A DNA stretch of 64,000 nt from Oleispirillum sp963678075 (GTDB lineage: Bacteria; Pseudomonadota; Alphaproteobacteria; Rhodospirillales; Rhodospirillaceae), in contig CAXXPK010000007.1 of NCBI GenBank assembly GCA_963678075.2, forward strand, positions 395,126 to 459,125. The letters are read 5' to 3'. Positions 29,771 to 39,003 of this stretch are shown one piece after another. Under the pieces are notes generated by a model. The model saw nothing but the letters and a program-made list of their open reading frames with translations. It was not told where the DNA came from and did no database searches. The first letter of the stretch is position 1. Every line of letters begins with the position of its first letter. The position numbers and the translations under genes were made by a program.

Positions 29771-30066
29771 CCGCCACCCCCTATTCCGACATGATGATCC
29801 GCATCCAGAACCTGCGCCGCCGCATCGACGAGGCCAATCGCGCGCTGGTCCGCGGCGACGTGCTCAGCCTCTCCCGATTCCCGGAGGAGATCGCCTCCCT
29901 GTACGTCCTGGCCGGCCGCCTGCCTGGCGACAAGCGGCGGCAAGCCGCCTTCGCGCTGCATGCCCTTGACGCGGAACTTACCTCCTATACAAGAATTCCG
30001 ACCACCCGTCGGCGCGCCGACGCCCAGTCCCGTCATTTCGAGGGAGTCTTCGCCCGTGACCGCTGA
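29767..30066 (+). CDS. small helical flagellar-cluster protein, unknown
   Basis: 99 residues, mostly helical and charged: IRIQNLRRRIDEANRALVRG, then SLSRFPEEIASLYVLAGRLP and a basic C-terminus. Not recognised; size and position between an FlhB-like gene and fliO suggest an export chaperone or regulator, which is inference only. It overlaps the flhB-like gene at its start and fliO (GTG start) at its end by 11 bases. Confidence 0.6.
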   Translation: MTATPYSDMMIRIQNLRRRIDEANRALVRGDVLSLSRFPEEIASLYVLAGRLPGDKRRQAAFALHALDAELTSYTRIPTTRRRADAQSRHFEGVFARDR

Positions 30067-30463
30067 GTCGATGATCGACGGCGCGACGTTGGGACGGCTG
30101 ATCGCCGTCCTGTCGCTGGTCGTCGGCCTGATTCTGCTGGCCACCTGGCTGGTGCGGCGGGCGGGGTTCGGCTCTGGCGTGACGCGCGGCACCGCCAAAA
30201 CGCGCCGCCTGTCGATCCTGGAAATCCGCCCGATCGACGCGCAACGCCGCCTGATTCTGGTCAGCCGTGACGGCGTCGAACACCTGCTGCTGATCGGCGG
30301 CTCCCGCGACCTCGTCGTCGAGACCGCGATTGCCCCGCCCGAAGACATCGATGACCCGCTGGAGCGGGTACGCTTCCGCGATGTCATCCCCGGCGGCGGC
30401 AAGATCGGCGCCCACATCCTGCGCCCCGGCCACCGCATCGACGAGCCGGGAGACCCCGCATGA
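30056..30463 (+). CDS. fliO: flagellar biosynthetic protein FliO
   Basis: 135 residues. One membrane helix (LGRLIAVLSLVVGLILLATW) then a cytoplasmic domain with RLSILEIRPIDAQRRLILVS and HLLLIGGSRDLVVET, the FliO signature. Assists FliP assembly. GTG 30056 has AGGGAG upstream; ATG 30071 is the alternative. It overlaps fliP by four bases. Confidence 0.88.
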   Translation: MTAESMIDGATLGRLIAVLSLVVGLILLATWLVRRAGFGSGVTRGTAKTRRLSILEIRPIDAQRRLILVSRDGVEHLLLIGGSRDLVVETAIAPPEDIDDPLERVRFRDVIPGGGKIGAHILRPGHRIDEPGDPA

Positions 30464-31209
30464 TCCGCCGCGTTCTGGCCATTTCCCTGCCGCTTGCCCT
30501 GATCCTGTTGCTGGGCGCAGCCGATACCGCCGCCGCGCAATCGGTGTCGATCAACCTGGGCGGCGACGGCGGCGGCAGCACCTCCGCCCGCGTCATCCAG
30601 CTGTTCCTGCTGATCACCGTGTTGAGCCTGGCGCCCGGCATCCTCTTGATGGTGACCTCGTTCACCCGCATCGCGGTGGTGCTGTCGATGCTGCGTCAGG
30701 CGATCGGCACCAACACCACGCCGCCCAACATGGTGCTGTTGTCGTTGGCGATGTTCCTGACCTTCTTCGTGATGACCCCGACCATCGAACGGTCGTGGGA
30801 ACAGGGGGTGCGCCCCCTGATCAATGAAGAGATTTCCGAAGGCGAGGCCCTGGAACGCGCCGCCAAGCCGTTTCACGACTTCATGATGAAGAACGTCGGC
30901 GAGCGCGATCTATCGCTGTTCGTCGATATGGCCAAGGTGCCGGAAGGCACCGAACCCGACGCCATGCCCTTCCAGGCGCTGATTCCCGCCTTCATGATCA
31001 GCGAACTGCGCCGCGCCTTCGAAATCGGCTTTCTGCTTTACCTGCCGTTCATCATCATCGACATGGTGGTAGCCTCGATCCTGATGTCGATGGGCATGAT
31101 GATGCTGCCGCCGGTGATGCTGGCGTTGCCGTTCAAACTGATCTTCTTCGTGCTGATCGACGGCTGGTACCTGATCGCCGGATCCCTGGTGCAAAGCTTC
31201 GCGCCATAG
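30460..31209 (+). CDS. fliP: flagellar export protein FliP
   Basis: 249 residues with signal sequence and four membrane helices. Conserved blocks: SFTRIAVVLSMLRQAIGTNT, FQALIPAFMISELRRAFEIG and GMMMLPPVMLALPFKLIFFV. Core of the export gate. Last gene of the plus-strand group, followed by a strong terminator. Confidence 0.97.
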   Translation: MIRRVLAISLPLALILLLGAADTAAAQSVSINLGGDGGGSTSARVIQLFLLITVLSLAPGILLMVTSFTRIAVVLSMLRQAIGTNTTPPNMVLLSLAMFLTFFVMTPTIERSWEQGVRPLINEEISEGEALERAAKPFHDFMMKNVGERDLSLFVDMAKVPEGTEPDAMPFQALIPAFMISELRRAFEIGFLLYLPFIIIDMVVASILMSMGMMMLPPVMLALPFKLIFFVLIDGWYLIAGSLVQSFAP

Positions 31210-31228
31210 AAACCGAAACCGTCCCGTG

Positions 31229-31258
31229 AAAAAGGCCGGGATTTCTCCCGGCCTTTTT
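31229..31258 (+). terminator. bidirectional rho-independent terminator
   Basis: Twelve-bp stem AAAAAGGCCGGG / CCCGGCCTTTTT with a six-base loop between the convergent fliP and the substrate-binding protein gene. The T5 tail works on both strands. Confidence 0.85.
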
Positions 31259-31278
31259 CCTTGCCCGCCGTGCCGTCC

Positions 31279-32381
31279 CTACGGCGCCACGTCGTAGGCG
31301 CCGTCCTTCCAGCGATAGACGACGAGGCCCGGCACCTTAAGGTCGCCCTTGGCATTGAAGGACAGCGGCCCGATCACGGTGTCGAAGCGGCCCGTCGCCA
31401 TGGCGTCCCGCAACGGCTGGTATTTCACGCTGTTCGCCTGCGTCGCCGCCTGTTCGAACAGCTGCATCGCGGCATAGGCGTAAAGCACGTAGCCCTCGGG
31501 CTCGATCGACTTCTTGCGGAAGGCTTCCACCACCGGCGCGGCGGAGACGATCTTGCGCGGGTCGGGCGAAAAGGTGAACATCACGGTGTTGGCGGCCGCG
31601 CCGGCGATACTGGCCAGTTCGGAATTGGTCATGGTGTCGCCCCCCCCATCACCAGAAGGGTCAACCCCGCCTGCTTCGCCTGACGAACGATCAGTCCGAC
31701 CTCGGTATGATAGCCGCCATAGGCCATCACCTTGACCCCCCCCGCCGCCTTCAGCTTGGTGATCAGGCTGGAATAATCGCGTTCCCCAGCGGTAATCGAC
31801 TCCTCAAGAACCGGGGTGATGCCCTTCGCCAGCATCGCCTTCGCCATTTCCCCAGCCAACCCCCTGCCGTAGGCGCTTTTGTCGTCGATCACCGCGATCT
31901 TGTCCTTGGCAAAATGCCGGGCGATGTAGTCGCCCGCCACCCGGCCCTGCTGATCGTCGCGGCCCATGATGCGGAAGATGTTCTTCAGCCCGCGTTCGGT
32001 CACCTGGGGGTTGGTGGAGACGGTGGCCATCGGAATCGCCGCCTCGTTGTAAACGTCGGAGGCCGGAATCGTCGAACTGGAACACCAGTGTCCGTGCATG
32101 AAGACAATGCCGCTGGTCGCCATGCGGTTGGCCACCGCCACCGCCTGTTTCGGATCGCAAGCGTCGTCGCCGACCACCAGCTTCAGCGGGTTGCCCAGAA
32201 CGCCGCCACGGGCGTTGATCTCGGCGATCACGAGTTCGGCGCCCATGCGAATCTGATCTCCGGCGGAGGCATGCTGCCCGCTCATCGGGCCGGCGATGGC
32301 AACCAGGGTCTCGGCACCCGCCGGGGCCACGGCCAAGAGGGCGGCGGCGAATCCCAAGCCCCCGACTAACGACTTCTTCAT
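31279..32381 (-). pseudogene. branched-chain amino acid ABC transporter substrate-binding protein, frameshifted at G8
   Basis: Periplasmic Leu/Ile/Val-type binding protein. Signal peptide MKKSLVGGLGFAAALLAVAPAGA, then ETLVAIAGPMSGQHASAGDQ and INARGGVLGNPLKLVVGDDA. The first frame stops at MGGATP; the second continues as TNSELASIAGAAANTVMFTF to the end. The join is a run of eight G (C on the plus strand at 31640-31647); six or nine G would restore one frame of about 365 residues. No permease or ATPase genes are nearby, so it would work with a transporter elsewhere. Confidence 0.82.
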
Positions 32382-32445
32382 CCGGTCTCTCTTTGCAGTA
32401 CGTCTTCTTATGACAACGACGCGCCGCCCCACCCGGCGCGAAGCC

Positions 32446-35400
32446 TCAGTTGATGCCGCTCAGGCCAGAGGCCTTGGTCCGAGTCTTGTACTCGCCCATG
32501 AAGGAGCGGAAATTCTCGGCCTGCTTGATCTGTTCCTCGACCGAGGCCATGTCGATCAGCCCGCTTTGGGTGCGATTGGTCAACAGATTGAAGGCATCGA
32601 ATTCCGGCGTCGCGTTCATGAACTGCAGGTAATCGCGGCGCAGTTGCACGATCTCGCGGCGCTGATCGGACAGGCGTAGCGCGGTCACCCATTGCAAAAC
32701 GCGCTGGCGCATCGCGGGCGATATCTGACTGCCCGGTTCCGGCGGACGCACGGTACGGGACAGCGCCTCGGCCGCCCCCACCCAGTTCTGGCGCCGCCAC
32801 TGGATTTCCGCCTTCAACAGGCTGGCGTCGTCGCTGGTATCGGTCGCGATCGTCTGCAAGGCCTTGTCCGCCTGATCAAGGTCGGCCAGGGCGCGGGCGC
32901 GCAACTGATTGCTCTGCCGCCGCATCTCGGGCGACATCTCGGGGTTTTCGCTTTTCTTCAACGCGGCTAACGCCAGGGCGGGTTTCTTGTTGAACAGATA
33001 GACCAGGGCCAGACGCACCCCGACACGGCTTTTCTCGGCCCCCGCCAGGCGGGTTTCCACCTGGTGTTCCAGCAGTTGCGCCGCCTGATCCAAAAGATCG
33101 ACCGAGACAAACCGGTCGGCAAGCTTGCGGATCATTTCATCGCCTTCGACGCCGGGCGGATTGAGTTCGCGGAATTCCTCGAACAGGGCGATGGCGCGCA
33201 CCGGCGGCATGTCGGCGGCGCGATCGTTGAGGTAAAGCTCGCGGAAGGTGGTGCGCATCAAATCGACGATGTCCTTGACCCCTTCGGTCTGCCGGAAGTA
33301 CCCCGCCATCTGCTTCAACACCCACAGGCCTTCGCCATAGCGTTTCGCCGACAGCTCCATCTCGGCCAGCGTCCGCAGCAGGTTGTATTCGAAATCGTCG
33401 CCCCGCCAAGCGAAACGCAAACGGTCCAGACCGTCGATCGCCTCGTCATCGGTAATCTTGCCCATCTTGCGCATCAGGATGATGAGATCGAAGGCGGCGC
33501 GCGCCCGGAAGGGGCGGACCATCATCGTCTCGGTCTTTTTCCAATCCTCGATGGCGGTTTCCAACGCACCGGCGACGGCATTCATCCGCCCGGTCAGATA
33601 GGCCGCCTCCGCCTGTTCAGGGATGGACGCATCCTCGCGTTTGGCGATTTCCAGGAAGGTCCGCCCCCCGACATCGTCGCCGGCATCGGCCAGGGCCTCG
33701 GCGGCGGCCAGCGCCATGCGGGTGCGCAGGTGCGGCGGATAGTCCTTCAGGATCGCGGCGGAAGTCCGCACCGTCAGCATCGCCTCGGCCTTGGCGTTCT
33801 TGTCGCCACCGGCAAGAACGGCCAACGCCCGCCAGAACTTCGCCTCGGCCGAGCCACCCAGGCTCTCGTGTCCCAGGTCCTTGACCGCATCGTCCTCGCG
33901 ATGCATCAAATACTCGGCGCCGCCACGCACCGCCAGAAATTCCGGCGTGTCCTGCATCGACGGCAGTTCCTTGGAAATCACATTCAACACGCCCAGCGCC
34001 TCGGCCCCCAGGCCCTGCGCGAAGTAAAACCGCGCCAAGTCCATGCGCGCCGCAGAACGGCGGTCGTCGGGGGCGGAAATCACGGCGTTGAGAAGACGGC
34101 GACGATCATCGACATACGTTTCCTCGCCACCCCGGATCCAGGTTTTCATGTCGAAGGACCTGGACGTCGGCTTCCTGGCGGAGTCATCGACCATGGCCAC
34201 CGACGACGACGCCTGTCCCGACAGGCGCATGCCGCCCTTGCGGGTGATTTCGATGCCATTGCGGCTGGACGCGACCTCGACGTCATCGGCGCGCGGCAGC
34301 ACCACCACGCCCTGCGCGGTAACCGGCAACACGGCATCGACGACACGACGTTCCGGCGCGATGCCGTAGCCCAGGGGGATCACCGGTACCACCCACAAGG
34401 ACTCCCCGGTTTCCGGATCGACCAGGGGGATCGGCACGCCGCCTTCGTTCATCGGCAGGAACAGGCGCGACTCGCCCGCCGCCTTCAGTTGCGGCAGCAC
34501 GTCGATGGGACGCACCGGACGCATCGGTTGCCGCATGAAATCGACGATCCACAACAGACCTTCGCGGCGCAGGCTGGGGTTGTAATCCGGCTGCACCACC
34601 AGACGCACCACCGTGGCACGGCCATTGGGAAACTGTTCGATGTCGTCGATCACGCCTTTGCCCATGCGACGCATCAGGGTCAGATCGACAGAATACGGCC
34701 GGTCGAAGACAATCCAGACGTACCCCGCCTGACGGAAAACCGCCGCGCCGGTCGGCTGATCCCACGAAAAACTCAAGCTGACGACGCGTCCGGCGGCGGC
34801 CTCCGGCGGCGGCACCGCGACGGTTTCGACGGCCGTGGTGGGAACCGCGGCGGGCCTCGGCGGCTCGGATTTCGCGGGCTTCGCGGATTCAGGACGGGAC
34901 GACGTGGCGGCGGCGGTTTGCGGCTTGTCCGCCATGGCGTCCGTCAGCAGGTCGATGACGATGCCGCCCTTCCCGACGCGGAAGGACTTGGGCGCCGTCG
35001 CCGCTGGCAAGGAGACCACCAGCGGATTGCGGTCATCCTCGCGCACCCCCTTCAGCGCGTCGGGAAGGGCGGCGCGCAGGCGCGGCAGATCGATGCGGCC
35101 CGGCGACTCGAAACGGACGAAGGCACGCCCGTCCTCGAAGGCGGTCTTGTAGCCGGTGACGCGCGGCCAGTCGAAGACCAACCGGGTGTAGCCGGAATGG
35201 GCCCCGACCCGCACCGGAATCACCCCGGCCGGAGCGATCGCGGCGTCGGAAGCGGCGGACGCGACCGCCTTCGGCTCGAGCAGATCCAGAACCACCGAGG
35301 ACCCGAAATCCTGCGCCTTCAGGGTATAGCGTCCACGCAGATCAAAGACGATGCGGCGATTGCCATCCTCGCGGCGCGCGGCGCGCAGATGGTTGGGTAA

Positions 35401-35631
35401 CCGCGCCACCAACACCGCCGGATCGGCCTCCACGGCGCGATCGAAGCCGACGATTAGGCGTTTGCTGTCGATGCGCGCGGTATGGCGAACCGGTTGCGTC
35501 CACTCAAAAACCAACCGCCCGAAGCCTTCATGAATGCCTGCGCGCATTTCGACGCTCTGCGCGACCGCCACCCCCGCGACAAACCATGCCGACACCGCCA
35601 GCAGCGCCCCCAACCGGACCAACCGCCTCAT
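32446..35631 (-). CDS. large periplasmic AMIN-like/TPR-like protein in motor operon
   Basis: 1061 residues, signal peptide MRRLVRLGALLAVSAWFVAG ending AVAQS. The N-terminal half has three related beta domains: GIHEGFGRLVFEWTQPVRHT, GAHSGYTRLVFDWPRVTGYK and SLSFSWDQPTGAAVFRQAGY, similar to AMIN-type peptidoglycan-binding modules. The C-terminal half (from about residue 540) is made of helical repeats (ARFYFAQGLGAEALGVLNVI, RVGVRLALVYLFNKKPALAL). It starts within the stop of the first motB-like gene (ATGA, GGAGGA ribosome site), so it is made with the motor proteins. No function is known; a periplasmic scaffold for stator or basal body is an inference. Confidence 0.75.
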   Translation of the reverse strand: MRRLVRLGALLAVSAWFVAGVAVAQSVEMRAGIHEGFGRLVFEWTQPVRHTARIDSKRLIVGFDRAVEADPAVLVARLPNHLRAARREDGNRRIVFDLRGRYTLKAQDFGSSVVLDLLEPKAVASAASDAAIAPAGVIPVRVGAHSGYTRLVFDWPRVTGYKTAFEDGRAFVRFESPGRIDLPRLRAALPDALKGVREDDRNPLVVSLPAATAPKSFRVGKGGIVIDLLTDAMADKPQTAAATSSRPESAKPAKSEPPRPAAVPTTAVETVAVPPPEAAAGRVVSLSFSWDQPTGAAVFRQAGYVWIVFDRPYSVDLTLMRRMGKGVIDDIEQFPNGRATVVRLVVQPDYNPSLRREGLLWIVDFMRQPMRPVRPIDVLPQLKAAGESRLFLPMNEGGVPIPLVDPETGESLWVVPVIPLGYGIAPERRVVDAVLPVTAQGVVVLPRADDVEVASSRNGIEITRKGGMRLSGQASSSVAMVDDSARKPTSRSFDMKTWIRGGEETYVDDRRRLLNAVISAPDDRRSAARMDLARFYFAQGLGAEALGVLNVISKELPSMQDTPEFLAVRGGAEYLMHREDDAVKDLGHESLGGSAEAKFWRALAVLAGGDKNAKAEAMLTVRTSAAILKDYPPHLRTRMALAAAEALADAGDDVGGRTFLEIAKREDASIPEQAEAAYLTGRMNAVAGALETAIEDWKKTETMMVRPFRARAAFDLIILMRKMGKITDDEAIDGLDRLRFAWRGDDFEYNLLRTLAEMELSAKRYGEGLWVLKQMAGYFRQTEGVKDIVDLMRTTFRELYLNDRAADMPPVRAIALFEEFRELNPPGVEGDEMIRKLADRFVSVDLLDQAAQLLEHQVETRLAGAEKSRVGVRLALVYLFNKKPALALAALKKSENPEMSPEMRRQSNQLRARALADLDQADKALQTIATDTSDDASLLKAEIQWRRQNWVGAAEALSRTVRPPEPGSQISPAMRQRVLQWVTALRLSDQRREIVQLRRDYLQFMNATPEFDAFNLLTNRTQSGLIDMASVEEQIKQAENFRSFMGEYKTRTKASGLSGIN

Positions 35632-36371
35632 GATCCCGTCCTCCAACTGGGCAGGATCACGATCTCGATGCGGCGGGCCAGGGCCAACCGGTCGGCGGGC
35701 GGCAGATCGGGTAGATCGGCGAAATGCCCGTCCGCCATGCCGTAAATGCGAATCGGCTGACTGACGCCGACGCTTTTCAGGTAATTGGCGATGGCCCCGG
35801 CCCGCGCCAACGAAAATTCCCAGTTCGAGGCATAGGCGGAGCCTCCCTCGAGCATCGGCGAGGTATGGGCGGCCACCGCGATCTGGTTGGTCAGCCCGTT
35901 CAGCACCTCGCCGATCGAGGACATCACCGGTTTCGCGGCGGGCGCGATCACGGTGCCGCCATCCGCGAACAGGGCGTCGGCGGGCAGCGACAGCACCAGC
36001 CGATCATCCAGCAGCCGCACCGCCGCGGCCTTAAGCTGCGGGGTGTCGGCGACCACGGCCTCGAACAGACTGGCCAGATAGGGTAACCCGGCGGCATCAC
36101 GCGGCGCGACATGCGCGATATTCTTCAATGCCGAACCGCTGCGCGCCGGATCGTCGATGGTCGGGTTGAGGCTGCGGCTTAACGCGTCCACCACGTCCTG
36201 CCAGCGATCGTCCTTGACCCCCGACATAGCGAACAGCAGCACGAAAAAGGTCAGCATCAACGAAACTAGATCGGCGAAGGTCAGCATCCAGACATTCGAT
36301 GAAGTCGGCGGCAGCGGCGGCGCGTCGAGGACGCCACCTTCCCATGCGATCAAGGCACGCGGATCGGTCAT
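35628..36371 (-). CDS. MotB-like protein with OmpA domain (keeps TM aspartate)
   Basis: 247 residues. One membrane helix WMLTFADLVSLMLTFFVLLF holds the Asp (ADL) that in MotB conducts protons; a C-terminal OmpA-like domain follows (GMADGHFADLPDLPPADRLA to RRIEIVILPSW). It may be a stator subunit or a MotB paralogue; no motA is in the window. Overlaps both neighbours by four bases, so it belongs to one operon with the second MotB-like gene and the large periplasmic protein. Confidence 0.8.
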   Translation of the reverse strand: MTDPRALIAWEGGVLDAPPLPPTSSNVWMLTFADLVSLMLTFFVLLFAMSGVKDDRWQDVVDALSRSLNPTIDDPARSGSALKNIAHVAPRDAAGLPYLASLFEAVVADTPQLKAAAVRLLDDRLVLSLPADALFADGGTVIAPAAKPVMSSIGEVLNGLTNQIAVAAHTSPMLEGGSAYASNWEFSLARAGAIANYLKSVGVSQPIRIYGMADGHFADLPDLPPADRLALARRIEIVILPSWRTGS

Positions 36372-37085
36372 CGCGCCCCCCGCGGGACAGCGTCGTCCGA
36401 CCGCGCCTCGAAAGATCGGTCTTCCTCCGTGACAACACGAAAGACGAAGCGCGCCTGCGTCGGATCGGATTCCTCGATCGCCACCACCACCGCCTGACGC
36501 GGCGCCCCTTCCTCGACAAAGGCCCGCGCGATCACCCCGGCACGGCGCATCGCCCGATCTTCCGACACCAGCAGACGCTCCACCGCGCCAATCCCGAAGA
36601 CCGCCTCCGTCTCATAGCGCAGTCCGGGCGGCGGCGACGACAGCGAAGACACCAGTTGCGCAATGGCCCGGCGCTGCGCCGGGCGCAGGGTCTCGGTATC
36701 ATGTTCGAACAGGGAATCGACGTGGAAGCGCAGTTCCATCAGACGTCCGGGATACACGATGGTAACCCGCGCGGCGGGAATGGCGGTTTCATAAACGTCC
36801 GCGACACGGCTCATGAACGCCGATAGCGAAACGAAGCCCCCCAGATCCGAGGCGAAGCTTTGCGCCTCGCGGGACGCTTTGGCGGTGGCGAACCGCGAAG
36901 TAACGCGATCCGAGAATTTCGCGGCTTTTCGCGTTCTCTCCATTGGAAATCGCCACCAGAAGAATGAAAAACGCCAACAGCAACAGATACAGGGACAGGA
37001 ACAGGGCAACGGAACCGTCACCCCGCAGCGGCGGCGCCATATCGCCCGCCAGATCCCGATATCCCGTGGTTGCGCCCGGTGTCAC
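36368..37085 (-). pseudogene. second MotB-like protein, frameshifted, no TM aspartate
   Basis: From GTG 37085 (GGAG upstream) the frame reads GDGSVALFLSLYLLLLAFFI, a single membrane helix without the proton-binding Asp, then NGENAK. The rest (KFSDRVTSRFATAKASREAQ to FRVVTEEDRSFEARSD) lies in another frame. The join is an A4 run (36926-36929 on the plus strand); removal of one base restores a 239-residue protein. The C-terminal half resembles the OmpA-like domain of the neighbouring paralogue. The missing Asp implies an accessory role even when intact. Confidence 0.75.
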
Positions 37086-37136
37086 CGCATGCTCCGGATC
37101 GTGGGTTGCCGATCGATTGCCCCGGATGACCGAATG

Positions 37137-37722
37137 TCAGCCCAGACTCGCCAGAAGCGCATCGATGTCGTCCTGGCTGGCCGCGATCGCTATTCAGGAC
37201 CTCCTCGATCTCGGCGCCGAACGCCGCGACCAGGGTGTTCACCCGTTCCTCGATCTGCTTCAAGGTGCCGACCACCTTGGATATCCGCTGACCGGTCAGA
37301 TCCTGGAAATTGCAGCCTTCATAAATCCGCATGGTGGCGTTGGTCAGGGCCTCGCCCGCCGCCGCATCGACCTTGGGGATTACCGCCTCGATCGCTTCCA
37401 CCGCGTCCAGAATGGTGTTGGCGGCGGTTTCGGTGGACTGCACGATGGCATCCAACTCGTCGGCGGCGGGCGGCAGAAAATCGTCCTTGATCTCGTCCGG
37501 ACGAATATCGGCGATTTCCTGCTTGGTCTTGCGGATGATCACCGCAAGCGCCTCAAGCTCGTTATAAACACGCAGCTCGTTCGAGCTGATCTCGCCGCTC
37601 ATGGTGTCGAGGATGGCGCGAACGATTTCCACGACATCGTCCAGCGGAACGGCATTGCCCCGCGCCGCACGGATCACATCCAGCCGTTTTTGCAGGGCGG
37701 TTTCGGCATCGTCGTGAGACAT
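37137..37722 (-). pseudogene. cheZ: CheZ-like CheY-P phosphatase, C-terminus frameshifted
   Basis: CheZ-family core NFQDLTGQRISKVVGTLKQI is intact in a helical protein starting at 37722 (AGGGAG). After EEVLNSDRG the frame changes: the expected C-terminal CheY-binding tail SQDDIDALLASLG is present at 37137-37175 but in the next frame, so the annotated frame reads a spurious tail until 37018. A one-base gain or two-base loss near 37175-37195 explains it. Without the tail, binding to CheY would be impaired. Lies directly downstream of cheY. Confidence 0.8.
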
Positions 37723-37762
37723 CACGTTCTCCCTTGACCGGCACCTTGGCGACGCGAAAACC

Positions 37763-38152
37763 CTAGAACTCGCCCAGCACGCTGGACATCTTGGTCTTCA
37801 GGGTCTCGGCGTTGAAGGGCTTGACGATGTAGTTGGAAACCCCGGCTTCCTTGGCCGCGATGACGTTCTCGGTCTTGCTTTCCGCCGTCACCATGATGAA
37901 CGGCAGCCCCTTCAGGTAGGCATCGGCGCGAACCTCGCGCAGAAGCTGCAACCCCGTCATCGGCTCCATGTTCCAGTCCGAGACAACCAGCCCATAGGTA
38001 TTACCCGAGCGCAACATCTGAAGCGCCATGCTACCGTCGGTCGCCTCATCGATGTTATCAAAACCCAACTGTTTCAGCAGGTTACGAATGATACGCAACA
38101 TCGTTTTCTAATCATCGACGATGAGAACGCGCATGTTCTTATCAACAGCCAT
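37763..38152 (-). pseudogene. cheY: chemotaxis response regulator CheY, TAG at codon 15
   Basis: Start MAVDKNMRVLIVDD from ATG 38152, then TAG at 38110-38108 where an aromatic codon (Tyr in homologues) is expected, then KTMLRIIRNLLKQLGFDNID in the same frame to the end. The phosphoacceptor Asp59 (SDWNMEPMTG) and Lys109 (NYIVKPF) are beyond the stop. Reinitiation at ATG 38101 would drop the acidic pair Asp13-Asp14, which binds magnesium. Thus the gene cannot give a normal CheY unless the stop is suppressed. Confidence 0.85.
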
Positions 38153-38218
38153 GGAGGCCTCTCCCGAAGGAACCATTCATCCAAAAGATAAACCGGTAAA
38201 ACCGTTTACCGAAAAAAA

Positions 38219-38247
38219 ATTATAACGTTGGAGTATAAAGGAAGCAA
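38219..38247 (-). promoter_or_regulatory. sigma-70-type promoter of cheY-cheZ
   Basis: On the minus strand TTGCTT (38247-38242), a 17-base spacer, then a perfect TATAAT (38224-38219), 67 bases before the cheY start. The leader contains a T8 run and a palindrome CGGTAAA-N4-TTTACCG (38194-38211). Also beyond the motE stop: an imperfect terminator stem CCGACGC/GCGTCGG (38253-38279). Confidence 0.7.
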
Positions 38248-38293
38248 AGCAACCGACGCAAGGGTTTTTACGGCGTCGGCCCTTCCCCGCCAC

Positions 38294-38989
38294 TCAACGT
38301 TTCACCCCCGCGTCACCAACCAGATCGGCGGGAAGTTGCGACTGCGTGGCCAATTCGGTGGTCACCGCATTGGCGCGATCCGGCGACAATTCCGCCATGA
38401 TCGCGGCCGAGGTGCGTTCCTTCATCCCCTTGATCACCCGGATCAGGATCGACATGTCCATCTGCTCGAAGATCCTGGCCGCATCCTTCGGCTTCATCGA
38501 CTGATAAATCTTGACCAGACTCTCGATCTTCTTGTCTTCCTGGTCCTCGTGCTTTTCGATCAGGCCCTCGATCGTGGTCTGGATTTCCCGCAGTTTCTGG
38601 ATCTTCGCATCGATCTGGGTTTCCGCGGCGGACAGCACGGCAAGACGCTGATCGACCTCCCGCTCGCGCTGTTCGATCGCCTCGCGCCGCGCCGCCAGGC
38701 TTTGCAGCACCTCGATCTCCGACTGCGAAAAACCGGTCGGTTCGCTCATTCCCGGCAACGGCGCGGGATCGCCGCCGTCCGCGCCCCCCTTCCGGGGGGC
38801 GGACGGCGGCCAGCTTTGCGCCAGGGCGGGCGAAATCAACGGCTGTTCGGCCGCCGCGCAGACCGATCCACGACCCCCGCCGTTCTGCCACAAACTGCCC
38901 AGGCGCGCCCCGAACATCAGGGCTCCGGCCAGAATGAACAACGACAACAGCCGGAAGCGCGGGGTGGTCAGCCGGGTCTTGGAATCCAT
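38294..38989 (-). CDS. motE: MotE-like periplasmic chaperone (MgtE_N/FliG-like)
   Basis: 231 residues. N-terminal membrane helix FRLLSLFILAGALMFGARLG, a coiled coil (REAIEQREREVDQRLAVLSA) and the domain VKIYQSMKPKDAARIFEQMD related to the MgtE N-domain. In rhizobia MotE stabilises MotC. The neighbouring DUF6468, fliM and fliL genes are its usual partners. Confidence 0.85.
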   Translation of the reverse strand: MDSKTRLTTPRFRLLSLFILAGALMFGARLGSLWQNGGGRGSVCAAAEQPLISPALAQSWPPSAPRKGGADGGDPAPLPGMSEPTGFSQSEIEVLQSLAARREAIEQREREVDQRLAVLSAAETQIDAKIQKLREIQTTIEGLIEKHEDQEDKKIESLVKIYQSMKPKDAARIFEQMDMSILIRVIKGMKERTSAAIMAELSPDRANAVTTELATQSQLPADLVGDAGVKR

Positions 38990-39003
38990 GCCGCCCCCCT
39001 GTC

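Noticed and set aside
33064..35400. 778-codon open frame on the plus strand
   Set aside because: Antisense to the 1061-residue protein; frames of this length are common opposite GC-rich genes, and it has no start signal or family motif.
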